NCBI RefSeq assembly: GCF_016743775.1
Contig: NZ_JAEQMY010000036.1
Location: 1 to 51,471 of the forward strand
DNA length: 51,471 bases
Source of the DNA: Microvirga aerilata
GTDB taxonomy: Bacteria; Pseudomonadota; Alphaproteobacteria; Rhizobiales; Beijerinckiaceae
Direction of reading: 5' to 3'
Under the pieces are notes generated by a model. That model was not told the origin of the DNA, made no database searches, and worked only from the letters and a program-made list of their open reading frames with translations. Shown one piece after another: positions 27,848-37,490 of this stretch (the stretch's first letter is position 1; every line of letters begins with the position of its first letter). The position numbers and the translations under genes are program-made.

Positions 27848-29173
27848 ATGTCGAAGCGGCTCCTTGCCACCTGGGATGTGGTGCGCACCAGCCTGTGGCT
27901 GGTTCCTTCCATCATGATCGTCCTGGGGATCGGCCTTGCCGTCGCCATGCTCCGGATCGATGCCGGGCACGGCTCCGAGGACGATGTCCGAGCGTGGTGG
28001 ATCAACAGCGGCGATGGCGAAGACGCCCGCAGCCTCCTCTCCACGCTGCTCTCCGCGATCATCACGATGGCCAGCATGGCCTTTTCGGTCACCGTTGTTG
28101 CGCTCACCTTGGCTGCCAACTCCTATGGCTCGCGTCTGATCCGCATCTTCCGGTCAGATCTGCGCACGCAGGTTGTGCTCGGCACCTTCGCCATGACCAT
28201 CTTTTACTGCCTGATCGTGCTGCGCTCGATCCATGGCAAAGCTCCGATACCGGAGGTGCCGCACGTATCCGTGACTGTGGGCACCGCCTTGGCACTGATC
28301 TGCGTGTTGGCCCTGCTTGCCTTTATCCAGGGCGTGGCCCGCTCCATTGTCGCTGATGAGGTCGTGCGGAGGGTTCGTCGCGAGGTCGATACGGCTATCG
28401 TCAAGCTTCCCAACCTCGCCGACACCACAGTTCCGGAGCATGGTCCAAGTGACCTCCCGGACCGCTTTGATGAGCAGGCGGAGCGGATCGCATTGCCATA
28501 TGAGGGGTACGTGCAGGCCGTTGACTACGACGAACTGACCGCCTGGGCGAAACAGCGCGACGTGGTGGTGCGCCTGGAATTTCGGGCCGGGGATTTCATC
28601 GTGAATGGTGATCGACGGGTCCTGATCCACCCGCCCACCGGCAACCCGGAGAAAGCCAGGAAGGAGATCGGGAACTTAATCGTCAGCGGCAACGAGCGCA
28701 CGCCCACGCAGGACCTGGAGTTCGCCATCCGCCATCTGGTGGAGGTGGCAGTGCGAGCCCTGTCGCCCGGGATCAACGATCCGTTCACTGCTACGGTCGT
28801 CATTGATCGACTGCGCGGCGTCCTGTCGCGAGTGATGGAGCGCGCCCTTCCTTCCGAGACGATCCGGGACCGTTCAGGGCGGGTGCGCGTGTATCGTCAG
28901 GTCACCACCTATGACGGCATTCTCGACGCGGCGATCCACCAGATCCGGCAGGCGGGATCGGCCAAGCCCGAGATCCTGATTCATCTGCTGGAGGCCATCG
29001 GCCGGATAGCCGAGCACGCGAGCCTGGATGAGCAGCGGAGTGCATTGGCCCGCCATGCGCACCTGGTCCGGGCGGCTGGGCAGCGCGACGTACCTGAGCC
29101 TGCCGACCGGGAAGACATCGAGCAAAGCTTTCACAGGGCAATCAGGGCCTGTGAGCGGGCCTCCGAAAGATAG
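27848..29173 (+). CDS. DUF2254 family membrane protein (copy B)
   Basis: A 441-residue paralogue of copy A, with MASMAFSVTVVALTLAANSY, GSRLIRIF, and QDLEFAIRHLVEVAVRALSP, GINDPFTA. I use the ATG at 27848, just behind GAGGG, because the length then equals that of copy A; an upstream frame adds 36 polar residues. The divergent pair is most simply a local duplication with inversion, or two copies kept for different conditions. Confidence 0.88.
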   Translation: MSKRLLATWDVVRTSLWLVPSIMIVLGIGLAVAMLRIDAGHGSEDDVRAWWINSGDGEDARSLLSTLLSAIITMASMAFSVTVVALTLAANSYGSRLIRIFRSDLRTQVVLGTFAMTIFYCLIVLRSIHGKAPIPEVPHVSVTVGTALALICVLALLAFIQGVARSIVADEVVRRVRREVDTAIVKLPNLADTTVPEHGPSDLPDRFDEQAERIALPYEGYVQAVDYDELTAWAKQRDVVVRLEFRAGDFIVNGDRRVLIHPPTGNPEKARKEIGNLIVSGNERTPTQDLEFAIRHLVEVAVRALSPGINDPFTATVVIDRLRGVLSRVMERALPSETIRDRSGRVRVYRQVTTYDGILDAAIHQIRQAGSAKPEILIHLLEAIGRIAEHASLDEQRSALARHAHLVRAAGQRDVPEPADREDIEQSFHRAIRACERASER

Positions 29174-29274
29174 CCGGACCTGCTGTTGAGCCTGGCTGGG
29201 CCGAACGGCACGGATCCCTGCTTCGACCGGCGCTCTTGCATATACTATTGTTGTTCTGCCGAAATCCTAGGGCA

Positions 29275-29360
29275 GGAGGGGCACAGGGTTCCAGATCCCT
29301 CACGGGACCGCGTAAGCCCCTCCACGGGAGGACAGGGGCACGGCACTGACTCTCGTCCTC
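29275..29360 (+). promoter_or_regulatory. Candidate structured leader upstream of the channel gene
   Basis: The outer stem GGAGGGGC (29275-29282) pairs with GCCCCTCC (29316-29323); inside it GGTTCC (29287-29292) can pair with GGGACC (29304-29309). Next, GAGGAC (29328-29333) pairs with GTCCTC (29355-29360). This lies in a 328-base gene-free stretch 140 bases before the channel start. It matches no riboswitch I can name. The stems are real as complementarity; the function is inferred. Confidence 0.35.
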
Positions 29361-29501
29361 TCCGACTGCGGTCACATCCCACGTCGAGGGCGATATCGGA
29401 ATGCACTGATGGCGTGATGTTCAACTGCGTAGGTGTATCGCGTTGCCGGACCTGTTCGCCAACAATGATGGTTGTCCCCTGCAACCTTCAGGAGACCCGT
29501 G

Positions 29502-30317
29502 ATGGCAGATGATCCTCAACATCACGCATCAGCAGCAAGCGAGAACGAGCGCTGGAGTGCTTTGGCAGAGCTTGATGAATGGCTGCGCACCCCCATGCTG
29601 GTGCTCAGCTTTCTGTGGCTCCTGCTTGTTGTGGTGGAACTGGTCTGGGGGACCTTCGACGCCCTGGACACATTCGGCACGGCGATTTGGATTGCTTTTC
29701 TGCTCGAGTTCGCCGTTCGCTTTACGCTCGCGCCCGAGAAGCTAGCGTTTCTCCGCCAGAACTGGCTGACGGTCTTAGCCCTGGTTGTGCCCGCTTTCCG
29801 GCTCTTTCGGGCGTTCCGCATTCTGCGGGTCGCCCGTGCCGCTCGTGGCTTCCGGCTGGTCCGCATCGTCGGAACGGCAAACCGGGGCATGAATGCCCTT
29901 CGTGCCAGCTTGAGCCGCCGTGGGCTCGGCTATGTCACAGGCTTGACCGTGCTGGTTGCCCTCTTGGGAGCCGGTGGCATGCTCGCGTTCGAGCCAGCAT
30001 CCCAGGTGGATGGCGGGTTCGACAGCTATGCCGATGCCCTTTGGTGGACCGGGATGCTGCTCGCCACCATGGGGTCCGAGTTCTGGCCGAAGACCCCGGA
30101 GGGGCGCATCCTGTGCTTCCTGCTCGCGCTCTACGGCTTTGCCGTGTTCGGCTACATCACCGCGAGCTTCGCGTCCTTCTTTGTCGGCCGTGACGCGGCC
30201 TCCGAGGAGGGCGAGGTGGCAGGGACAAGGGAGATTGCCGCTCTGCGGGCTGAAATTGCTGCTCTGCGCCGGGACCTCCAGAAGGGAGCGCAGGCTCCCA
30301 ACCTCTCCTCGAACTAG
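29502..30317 (+). CDS. Voltage-sensor ion channel (6TM ion transporter family)
   Basis: A 271-residue channel subunit. The ATG at 29502 follows AGGAG. S1-S3 lie in residues 30-95. S4 is strikingly regular, with Arg at 100, 103, 106, 109, 112, 115, 118 and 121 (RLFRAFRILRVARAARGFRL). After S5 comes a pore helix (ALWWTGMLLATM), and the filter position reads TMGSE (189-193) instead of TVGYG, followed by FWPKTPEGR and S6. The C-terminus (residues 243-263) is a short coiled coil (REIAALRAEIAALRRDL), a likely tetramerisation aid. With this filter, K+ selectivity cannot be assumed. It is the first gene of an operon with an antiporter 12 bases downstream. Confidence 0.88.
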   Translation: MADDPQHHASAASENERWSALAELDEWLRTPMLVLSFLWLLLVVVELVWGTFDALDTFGTAIWIAFLLEFAVRFTLAPEKLAFLRQNWLTVLALVVPAFRLFRAFRILRVARAARGFRLVRIVGTANRGMNALRASLSRRGLGYVTGLTVLVALLGAGGMLAFEPASQVDGGFDSYADALWWTGMLLATMGSEFWPKTPEGRILCFLLALYGFAVFGYITASFASFFVGRDAASEEGEVAGTREIAALRAEIAALRRDLQKGAQAPNLSSN

Positions 30318-30329
30318 GAGCTGCGGCAA

Positions 30330-31574
30330 GTGCTTTCCGTCTTTGACCTCATTGCCGTCTTGCTCGTGCTGACGGCCACCTTCGGCTGGTTCAACCATGT
30401 CGTCATACGGCTGCCTCATACCATTGGCCTGCTGATCATGGGACTTGCCGCCTCCCTGTTGCTGATTGGCATTGAGATCGCCCTGCCGGAGGTGCACCTC
30501 TACGAGGACTTGGCGGTCCTTTTGCGCCAGGTCGACTTCAGGGCGACCGTACTCAACGGGCTCTTGGCCTTTCTGTTGTTTGCAGGCGCTCTTCATGTCG
30601 ATCTCTCGCTGCTGAGGCGGCGTGCCTGGCCCATCGGGGTCATGGCAACAGCCGGCGTGGCGATCTCAATCGCGGTTATCGGTGTCGGCTTGTGGTGGAT
30701 CTCCGATGTCCTCGGGGTTCCGCTGCCCCTTCCCTGGGCACTCGTATTCGGCGCCCTGATCAGTCCCACCGACCCCGTCGCTGTCCTCAGCACGCTCAAG
30801 TCCGTGAAGGTGCCGGAAACGCTTGAAGCCGATATGTCAGGCGAATCCCTGTTCAACGACGGGGTCGGCGTGGTGGTCTTCACAGTCCTGCTCGCCATTG
30901 CGTCTGGAGCTGGTGAGGGCGGTGCCAGCCCCGGGCATATTGCCGAGCTCTTCTTCATTGAAGCTCTTGGTGGCGCGGTCCTCGGATTTGCAACGGGATA
31001 CGTCGCCTACCGGTCGATGCGCGTGATCGACAACTACCCTCTGGAAACCCTGATCTCCCTGGCTGTTGCAGCCGGCACCTATGCGGCAGCGGCCAAGTTC
31101 CACATGAGCGGTCCCATCGCGGTCGTTGTGGCCGGCATCCTGATTGGCAACCGCGGCCCGCAGGATGCCATGAGCGATCTGACCCAGCGCTATGTCTTCG
31201 GCTTCTGGCAGCTTGTGGACGAGATCCTGAACTCCGTGCTGTTTCTGCTGATCGGGCTTGAGGTCCTGGTCCTTGGCTTCGATCCTGCATTTGCCTGGCT
31301 CAGCCTCGCCTGCATTCCCCTTGCGCTTCTCGCCCGCTTCCTGGCCGTGGTGCTTCCGGTCATGGTGCTGCGAACACGGCAGAAGTTTGCGCCTGGAACG
31401 ATCCCGGTTTTGACCTGGGGCGGCTTGCGCGGCGGGATCTCCATCGCGCTAGCGCTGTCCCTGCCCGACGTTGCCGAAAAGCCTGCTGTGCTGGCCGCAA
31501 CCTATGCTGTCGTCGTATTCACAATCGTTGTCCAGGGTCTTAGCCTGCGCACCGTGGTAGAACGGGTGACTTGA
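30330..31574 (+). CDS. Cation:proton antiporter, CPA1/NhaP family
   Basis: A 414-residue, 12-13-span antiporter. The GTG start follows AGGAG by nine bases. Signatures are SPTDP (145-149), the ND pair at 176-177 in [12 protein letters not shown] that forms the ion site in CPA1 transporters, and [18 protein letters not shown] near the end. It exchanges Na+ (or K+) for protons across the inner membrane. The operon with the voltage-sensor channel and a nitroreductase suggests linked ion and redox control. Confidence 0.92.
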   Translation: MLSVFDLIAVLLVLTATFGWFNHVVIRLPHTIGLLIMGLAASLLLIGIEIALPEVHLYEDLAVLLRQVDFRATVLNGLLAFLLFAGALHVDLSLLRRRAWPIGVMATAGVAISIAVIGVGLWWISDVLGVPLPLPWALVFGALISPTDPVAVLSTLKSVKVPETLEADMSGESLFNDGVGVVVFTVLLAIASGAGEGGASPGHIAELFFIEALGGAVLGFATGYVAYRSMRVIDNYPLETLISLAVAAGTYAAAAKFHMSGPIAVVVAGILIGNRGPQDAMSDLTQRYVFGFWQLVDEILNSVLFLLIGLEVLVLGFDPAFAWLSLACIPLALLARFLAVVLPVMVLRTRQKFAPGTIPVLTWGGLRGGISIALALSLPDVAEKPAVLAATYAVVVFTIVVQGLSLRTVVERVT

Positions 31575-31594
31575 AGCCCGCCCTGGAGAAATGC

Positions 31595-32269
31595 ATGACA
31601 AGTCTGGTCCTTGAGCCTCTCAGCACGTACCGCTCCTATCCACCGGATGAGATGGTCGCGCGGGCTCGTGCCTTCTATGAGGACATCAAGCGCAGGAGGA
31701 CGGTGCGGGACTTCTCCGACAGGCCGGTGCCCCGGGAGGTGATCGAGTATGCTCTCCTGGCTGCCGGCACGGCTCCGTCCGGCGCCAACCTCCAACCCTG
31801 GCACTTCACCGTCATCACCGACCAGAACATAAAACGGCGGATCCGGGAGGAGGCGGAAGTCGAGGAGCGCGAGTTCTACAACGGCCGTGCACCCCAGGAG
31901 TGGCTTGATGCCCTGGCGCCTCTGGGCACCGATGAGCGCAAGCCCTTTGTCGAGACCGCCCCGGTGCTGATTGCCATCTTCGGACAGCGATCAAGCGAGG
32001 GGCCTGACGGGCGCCGGGTCAAGAACTACTACGTACCGGAGTCGGTGGGGATCGCCACAGGCTTCCTGATCGCCTCCCTGCATGCGGCAGGTTTGGTCAC
32101 ACTCACTCACACCCCTAATCCAATGGGCTTTCTCAATCAGATCTGCCACCGTCCGGAGAGCGAGAAGCCCTACATCCTTCTGGTTGTCGGCTATCCGGCG
32201 GAGGACTGCACAGTGCCTGTTCACGGGGGGATCAAGAGGCCGCTCGAGAAGATCGCCTCTTGGCTCTAA
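31595..32269 (+). CDS. Nitroreductase family flavoprotein
   Basis: A 225-residue FMN enzyme. [13 protein letters not shown] (33-45) is the FMN-phosphate segment, [14 protein letters not shown] follows, and [20 protein letters not shown] with [14 protein letters not shown] near the end resembles the iodotyrosine-deiodinase/BluB side of the family more than NfsB. The substrate is not predictable. The ATG at 31595 has GGAG seven bases upstream; a TTG overlapping the antiporter stop is less likely. Confidence 0.88.
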   Translation: MTSLVLEPLSTYRSYPPDEMVARARAFYEDIKRRRTVRDFSDRPVPREVIEYALLAAGTAPSGANLQPWHFTVITDQNIKRRIREEAEVEEREFYNGRAPQEWLDALAPLGTDERKPFVETAPVLIAIFGQRSSEGPDGRRVKNYYVPESVGIATGFLIASLHAAGLVTLTHTPNPMGFLNQICHRPESEKPYILLVVGYPAEDCTVPVHGGIKRPLEKIASWL

Positions 32270-33464
32270 GGCGGCCCCAGGAGCGGTGTCCGCAACGTGG
32301 GTAAAGGTCAGCCATACGCCTTGTGGCGCAAGACCCCGTTGCTGGGCTTGTCATGAAGTTGCCCTCGCCACGGTGCCTCTGGTGTGTTGGGTTCCAGCAG
32401 AAACACTCAGACTGTGCTGCCCACACCTTCGCTCTGGCTGATTCTATAAAGGTCCGGATCTGGCACGTTCCGGACCTCAAGCGAACGTCCGGGAAGCCTT
32501 ATCCCGCCGGCTGCGCTCCTCATCGGCTCCGAACGCCTTGATGAGTTCATCCGTCGCGTGGTCCATACTAATCGCGCCAAGGATCACCTGGTAGAAGAGC
32601 TTTTTATTAGGCTTTGAAGCCTTTCCTCTGCTCCATGGCAAATCCTCGCTCGCAATATCTGCAACACATCGGCACCCCCTACAGCCAGATACTCGGGTCT
32701 TTGGAATGTCTGGGGTGAAACGGCCTCCAAGGTGGTCCAGGCGGCCAGGTTTGCACGAGGCTCATTAGGAGCTTTGGGTAATGTGCAAGTAGGCAGCGGG
32801 CCTAGATCTTCTACTGAGGGAAGGGGTTGTTGAGCCAGCAACACTTAGATCGGCCTGTCGGAAACTTTGCCTCTCCTCTCCGCCTGGAAACAACCCAGTC
32901 CGGTTGTGGCTTGACAGGTAAGTGCGTGTGCGTTCCTTTGAAGCAACGACCTCATTCGGATCGATAGCGGAACTTCGACTAAGGTCCGCCTTGTACGAGA
33001 AACTGGCATTCACATTTACGGTTGCCATTGATTAATGGCCATCGCAGAACTTGGTTCTACCTATTTGATAGTACTACTCTCAATCTGCTGTTGGCATTGA
33101 TCATGTTTCCGGGCGCAACGCGTTCCTAGAGCATCGAACAAGAAACAAACTCCTATGAGTTATATATATATCAGCATTCCTGGACCGATTACGAAGTCGC
33201 TGGTGGTGCGTTTACTTAAAAGCCGGATGCTCCAGCCGAGGCGGCCGTTGCCGGTTGGGAGAGGAGGCGCTATCAGGCCAATAGCGTCGCGGCGGTTGCG
33301 ACCACTTTCATTGAGAGCCATGCCAAGCTCTACCTGAAGAAAGATGGCAACCGGCTCATAATCGGCCTGCCTTTGCAGCTTATGTCAGGGTTTTGGGAGC
33401 GCTACTGAGTACACCAGCCGCGATCATTTGCGGCCTGCGGGAAACCTCCTGTCCCACTTGAGAA
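32270..33464. other. Gene-poor debris region
   Basis: About 1.2 kb without an intact gene. Two protein-like fragments can be read. On the minus strand, SKPNKKLFYQVILGAISMDH, ATDELIKAFGADEERSR ends at 32477-32479. On the plus strand around 33220-33408, PDAPAEAAVAGWERRRYQAN, SVAAVATTFIESHAKLYLKK, DGNRLIIGLP follows an in-frame TAA. I cannot name either family. The DNA is AT-richer (GAGTTATATATATATC near 33160), in keeping with decayed foreign sequence. Confidence 0.5.
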
Positions 33465-33677
33465 TTATGCGCAGGATCGTGCTTTGTTAAAGTTGCGCAG
33501 TCGGGCGAATAGGTCCAATCCCAGCTGCCTATAGACGTCGAGCAGATCGATGAGGACTCAGCTCTCGCGGATCAAGCTTCCTTCAACGCGCCAGAAATCA
33601 AGGCTGCGCAACATGATCGTTTCGCCGGTCGGCGGAAGCCCTAACCAACCGCCGTGTGACAACGTCTGGCGCATGTT
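33465..33677 (-). pseudogene. SnoaL-like ester cyclase, C-terminal fragment with nonsense codon
   Basis: Reading leftwards, NMRQTLSHGGWLGLPPTGET, IMLRSLDFWRVEGSLIRES is followed by TGA (33558-33560) where the family has Trp (ENWVLIDL type). It continues VLIDLLDVYRQLGLDLFARL and stops at TAA (33465-33467). The WLGLPPTG motif and LIDLLDVYRQLG tail are typical of SnoaL/ester-cyclase proteins. The N-terminal half is missing, cut off where the truncated dabB reading frame begins on the other strand. One G-to-A change explains the stop. Confidence 0.75.
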
Positions 33678-33679
33678 AG

Positions 33680-34552
33680 GCCCCTGTCTCGGCTCTCCTG
33701 CACGCCGGCATCATCAACGCAGGCGGCTTCCTCATCCTGCGGCTGTCCGATGTGGTGTCGCTCTCGAACGGTGCGCTCGAGGTTCTCGCGGCCGTTGGCG
33801 GTGCAACCGCACTCTTCGGCTCGGTGGTGATGCTCACGCAAACATCCGTGAAGGCGGGGCTCGCCTATTCCACGGTTGCGCAGATGGGCTTCATGATGCT
33901 TCAATGCGGGCTTGGCGCCTTTCCGGCCGCGCTGCTGCACATCGTGGCGCACTCCCTCTACAAGGCGCATGCCTTCCTGTCCTCGGGCAGCGTCATCGAC
34001 CTTGCCCGCGCCTCGTCGACGCCGAGCCCTGGCGGGCAGCCGCATCCCGCCCGCCTGGCGGTTGCGATGGTGGCAGTGTTCACGGTGGCGTTGGGTGTCG
34101 CGGCCCTGTTCGGCGCGACGCTGCAGCAGAAGCCCGGGGCCTTCGCTCTGGGCGCCATCCTTCTCCTCGGTTTGGTCCATCTTCTGGCTAACGCCATCGA
34201 CGAGCGGCCGAACCTTTATGTGATCGCCAAGAGCGCCATTCTCGCCTCGGCGGTTGCCGTGGCCTACTTCGCCCTTCAGGCCGGAGCGGAATGGCTGACC
34301 GCCGCAAGCCTGCCTGCAACCCAGTCCCTGAAGGGTCCGCTGGATCTCGCTATCGTCATGGTCGTGATCCTGTCCTTCGGCACCGTCACGCTGTTCCAGA
34401 GCGTGATGGCGCATCACGCGCAGGCTCCCTTCTGGCAGGCGCTCTACGTGCATCTCTCGCACGGCCTGTACCTCAACACGATTGCGAACCGCCTCGTGCT
34501 GCGCCACTGGCCGCGCGCGGCAGCCCTCCGGCCTCTTTCCACGAAAGCGTGA
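33680..34552 (+). pseudogene. dabB: Bicarbonate-uptake subunit DabB, N-terminally truncated
   Basis: The frame opens with PVSALLHAGIINAGGFLILR, the middle of a NuoL/proton-antiporter-like protein, directly after a TAG at 33677-33679. It continues STVAQMGFMMLQCG, HIVAHSLYKAHAFLSSGS and several further membrane spans. DabB proteins are usually about 500 residues or more; only about 290 codons remain and the N-terminal membrane spans are absent. A GTG at 33752 could start a 266-residue remnant. DabB couples cation flow to DabA, so loss of half of it should impair uptake. The stop lies five bases before dabA. Confidence 0.8.
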
Positions 34553-34557
34553 AAGCC

Positions 34558-37092
34558 ATGACCGCAGCCCTGCAGCTCACATCCACCCCTCCGGCCGTCA
34601 CGGATCGGGAGGCCCTTGAAACCGCCATCCGGAGCGCCTGCCGCAAGATTGCACCGCTATGGCCCCTCAAGCACTTCGTTGCCGTCAATCCGTTTCTCGG
34701 CTTCACGGGGCAATCTTTCGCGGCAACCTGCGCCACGTTCCGGCGGGTGGCAGGCGTCGACATGCTGATGCCCCGCGCCTTCTACCGAGAGGCCATGGCA
34801 GCCGGCATCATCGACGACGAGGCCCTGGAGGCAGCACTCGCGGCAGCTCCGGCCCTACCGGGAAGCGCCATGGATCTTGCCTCCCTCAAGGCTGCCAGCG
34901 CTGTCGACCCTCAATGGCGCACCAAACCTTCGGCCGTGGTGTCCACCGTGGCGGAAGTTCTCGACACGCTCGCCCAAGGCGATCGGCAAACCTCGCTGGT
35001 CGGCTTCATGATCGACGAGATTTCCAAGTGGTGCGCGGGCTACTTCGACGAAGGGCAGGCCATTTGGCCCATGCCGGTGCGCGCGCAAGGACGTTATGCG
35101 GCCTGGCGGGCCACGGCCCAGTTCGATCGAAACCCGGAGATGATGGGCATTCGCGGCTTCCGCCGCCTGATCGTGGGCCTGCCGGCAGATCCCGTTGAAG
35201 CCATAGGCCATGTGGTTGCCCAACTGGGCATTCCGCAACGGGCCGTGGAAGACTACCTTCACCGCGCCCTGTTCGACATCGGCGGCTGGGCGGCCTATGC
35301 GCGCTATCTGGGCTGGAACGCCGAGCTCGGCGGCGGTACCGACGACACCCTCGTGGAGCTTCTCGCGATCCGCATCGCCTGGGGCTACACGCTCTTCGAA
35401 GCCCGGCAGGACGCAGCCTTCCGGCAGGCCTGGACGCAGGCGATGGTTCACGCGGCCGCCCTGCCGCAGGACGAACGGCTCGGCGACGACCCGGAGCTTG
35501 CCGTCGATCTCGTATTGCAGCAGGCGTACGAGATCGCTTTCCAACGGCGCATGATCACGCGGTTGAAGGAGCACGCGGGCAGGCCTCAGGCCGAGGCCCT
35601 GCCCGTGCGCAGGCCCGTCCAGGCGGCCTTCTGCATCGACGTGCGCTCTGAGGTCTTTCGCCGCGCGCTCGAGACGGCCTGCCCGCAGGCGGAAACAGTT
35701 GGCTTTGCAGGCTTCTTCGGCTTTCCCATCGAATATGTGCCCATCGGCCATCAGCGGGGCGGCGCGCAATGCCCTGTTCTGCTGAAGCCTTCCTTCATCG
35801 TCTGCGAGCAGGTGGGCGAAGCCTCGGAGGAAGAGGAAACCGAAGTGCTGGGCCTGCGCCTCATGCGGCGGCGCGCCGCCAAGGCGTGGAAGTCTTTCAA
35901 GCTCTCGGCCGTCTCCTCCTTCTCCTATGTCGAAACCGCCGGGCTGCTCTTTGCCCCCAAGATCCTGTCCGACAGCCTGGGGCTCACCCGCACGGTTGCC
36001 CACCCGAGCGCGGACGGCCTCAATGCAAAGGTCGTGCGGCACGTGAAGCCGCGGCTCGAGCCCCGCATGGTGGGAAGCCGGGCCACGGGCTTCGAGCCGT
36101 GGCAGCGCGTGGCTATGGCCGAGGCCGTGCTGAAGGCAATGTCGATGACGGAGAACTTCGCGCGGCTCGTGATGCTCACCGGCCACGGCAGCACCACCGT
36201 CAACAACCCGCACGCCTCGGGCCTCGATTGCGGCGCTTGCGGCGGGCATACGGGCGAGGCGAATGCCCGCGTGGCGGCGGCAATTCTCAACGATCCCTAC
36301 GTGCGCGAAGGCTTGCAGGCAAAGGGGATCCTTGTGCCGGAGGATACCTGGTTCCTGGGCGCGCTCCACGACACCACTACCGACAAGGTCACGATCTACG
36401 ATGAGGCGAGCATACCTACAACTCACGCCAGGGATCTGACGCGCCTGAAGACGTGGCTCGACACGGCGGCTTCCCTAGCCCGAATGGAACGCGCAGCGCT
36501 GCTCGGCCTCTCCGAACAGGACGGGATCGACGACAAGGTGATCGCGCGCAGCCGCGACTGGTCGCAGGTTCGGCCCGAATGGGGCCTTGCAGGCAACGCA
36601 GCCTTCATTGCGGCCCCGCGCGAGCGGACGCGGGAACTGGACCTGTCCGGTCGCGCCTTCCTGCACACGTATGACGAGTCCGAGGATGCAAGCCATGCGG
36701 TTCTCGAGCTGATCATGACGGCCCCCATGGTGGTGGCGAGCTGGATCAACCTGCAATACTACGGCTCCACCGTGAACAACCCGGCCTTCGGTTCTGGAAA
36801 CAAGACGCTTCACAACGTCGTCGGGCAGCTTGGCGTACTGGAGGGCAATGCGGGCGACCTGAAGGTGGGTCTGCCCCTGCAATCGGTTCACGATGGCAGA
36901 CGCTTCGTTCACGAGCCCTTGCGTCTCAACGTGTTCATCGAAGCCTCGGTCAGCGCGATGGACGCCGTTCTCGCAAAGCACGGTTCTGTGCGTGACCTTG
37001 TGGACCACGGGTGGGTGCACCTCCACGCCATCTCCGGAAAGGGACGGGATATCCTGCGCTGCCATGGCGTCGGCGATTGGCGGGCGTGCTAA
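34558..37092 (+). CDS. dabA: Inorganic carbon (bicarbonate) transporter subunit DabA, DUF2309
   Basis: An 844-residue protein of the DUF2309/UPF0753 family. DabA is a carbonic-anhydrase-like, zinc-binding subunit that turns CO2 into trapped bicarbonate, powered through DabB. The expected zinc ligands are in place: C359 and D361 (AAFCIDVRSEVFRR), H543 (MLTGHGSTTVNNP) and C558 (GLDCGACGGHTGE). N-terminal PLKHFVAVNPFLGF and C-terminal INLQYYGSTVNNPAFGSGNK are also typical. The gene is full length and undamaged, five bases after the truncated dabB, so it is retained although its partner is broken. Confidence 0.93.
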   Translation: MTAALQLTSTPPAVTDREALETAIRSACRKIAPLWPLKHFVAVNPFLGFTGQSFAATCATFRRVAGVDMLMPRAFYREAMAAGIIDDEALEAALAAAPALPGSAMDLASLKAASAVDPQWRTKPSAVVSTVAEVLDTLAQGDRQTSLVGFMIDEISKWCAGYFDEGQAIWPMPVRAQGRYAAWRATAQFDRNPEMMGIRGFRRLIVGLPADPVEAIGHVVAQLGIPQRAVEDYLHRALFDIGGWAAYARYLGWNAELGGGTDDTLVELLAIRIAWGYTLFEARQDAAFRQAWTQAMVHAAALPQDERLGDDPELAVDLVLQQAYEIAFQRRMITRLKEHAGRPQAEALPVRRPVQAAFCIDVRSEVFRRALETACPQAETVGFAGFFGFPIEYVPIGHQRGGAQCPVLLKPSFIVCEQVGEASEEEETEVLGLRLMRRRAAKAWKSFKLSAVSSFSYVETAGLLFAPKILSDSLGLTRTVAHPSADGLNAKVVRHVKPRLEPRMVGSRATGFEPWQRVAMAEAVLKAMSMTENFARLVMLTGHGSTTVNNPHASGLDCGACGGHTGEANARVAAAILNDPYVREGLQAKGILVPEDTWFLGALHDTTTDKVTIYDEASIPTTHARDLTRLKTWLDTAASLARMERAALLGLSEQDGIDDKVIARSRDWSQVRPEWGLAGNAAFIAAPRERTRELDLSGRAFLHTYDESEDASHAVLELIMTAPMVVASWINLQYYGSTVNNPAFGSGNKTLHNVVGQLGVLEGNAGDLKVGLPLQSVHDGRRFVHEPLRLNVFIEASVSAMDAVLAKHGSVRDLVDHGWVHLHAISGKGRDILRCHGVGDWRAC

Positions 37093-37490
37093 ATCAATGA
37101 GAAACAGCGTTGATCGGGTTGGCATTTTGACCTTGCACTCCAACAGCACCCTGGAGCTGGCGTGGGCGAATGCAACCCTTGGTTGTGGAGCCTGAAGCTG
37201 CAGATGCTGCCGACCCGAGAGGCGGCTTGCCCGGATGTGACGCTGGCGGGGCTGACGACGGGGGCGCAGATACGGATGATCCTGCACCTGTGCCGACCCT
37301 TACGGGCCGGGTTCAATCCACGGCAACACGGCCGTAGGCTGCTCCTCCATGCTGCGGATCGCCTGCCTGAACCGTGACTGTTAGCGGCCGAGCCGCTCGG
37401 ATGAGCCATGCTCCGGCTTCTCCTACAATCAAGGCGGTCAGACCTCTGTTTTCTGTTCCTGTACCCGAGAGCGCGGCATCCTGCCCCTTG
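37093..37490. other. Intergenic region after dabA
   Basis: About 400 bases with no supported gene. A 71-codon plus-strand frame at 37162-37377 has no ribosome-binding site or recognisable family. No strong terminator was found immediately after dabA. The right end leads into the promoter of the MarR/GbsR-type regulator. Confidence 0.5.

Noticed and set aside
33120..33180. AT-rich tract with TATATATATA as a possible origin or promoter
   Set aside because: It is short, with no DnaA-box cluster, iterons or downstream gene; more likely decayed sequence.
34291..34557. Longer DabA with an 89-residue extension
   Set aside because: The extension is a shadow of the dabB reading frame; the ATG at 34558, five bases after the dabB stop, begins directly before the conserved domain.
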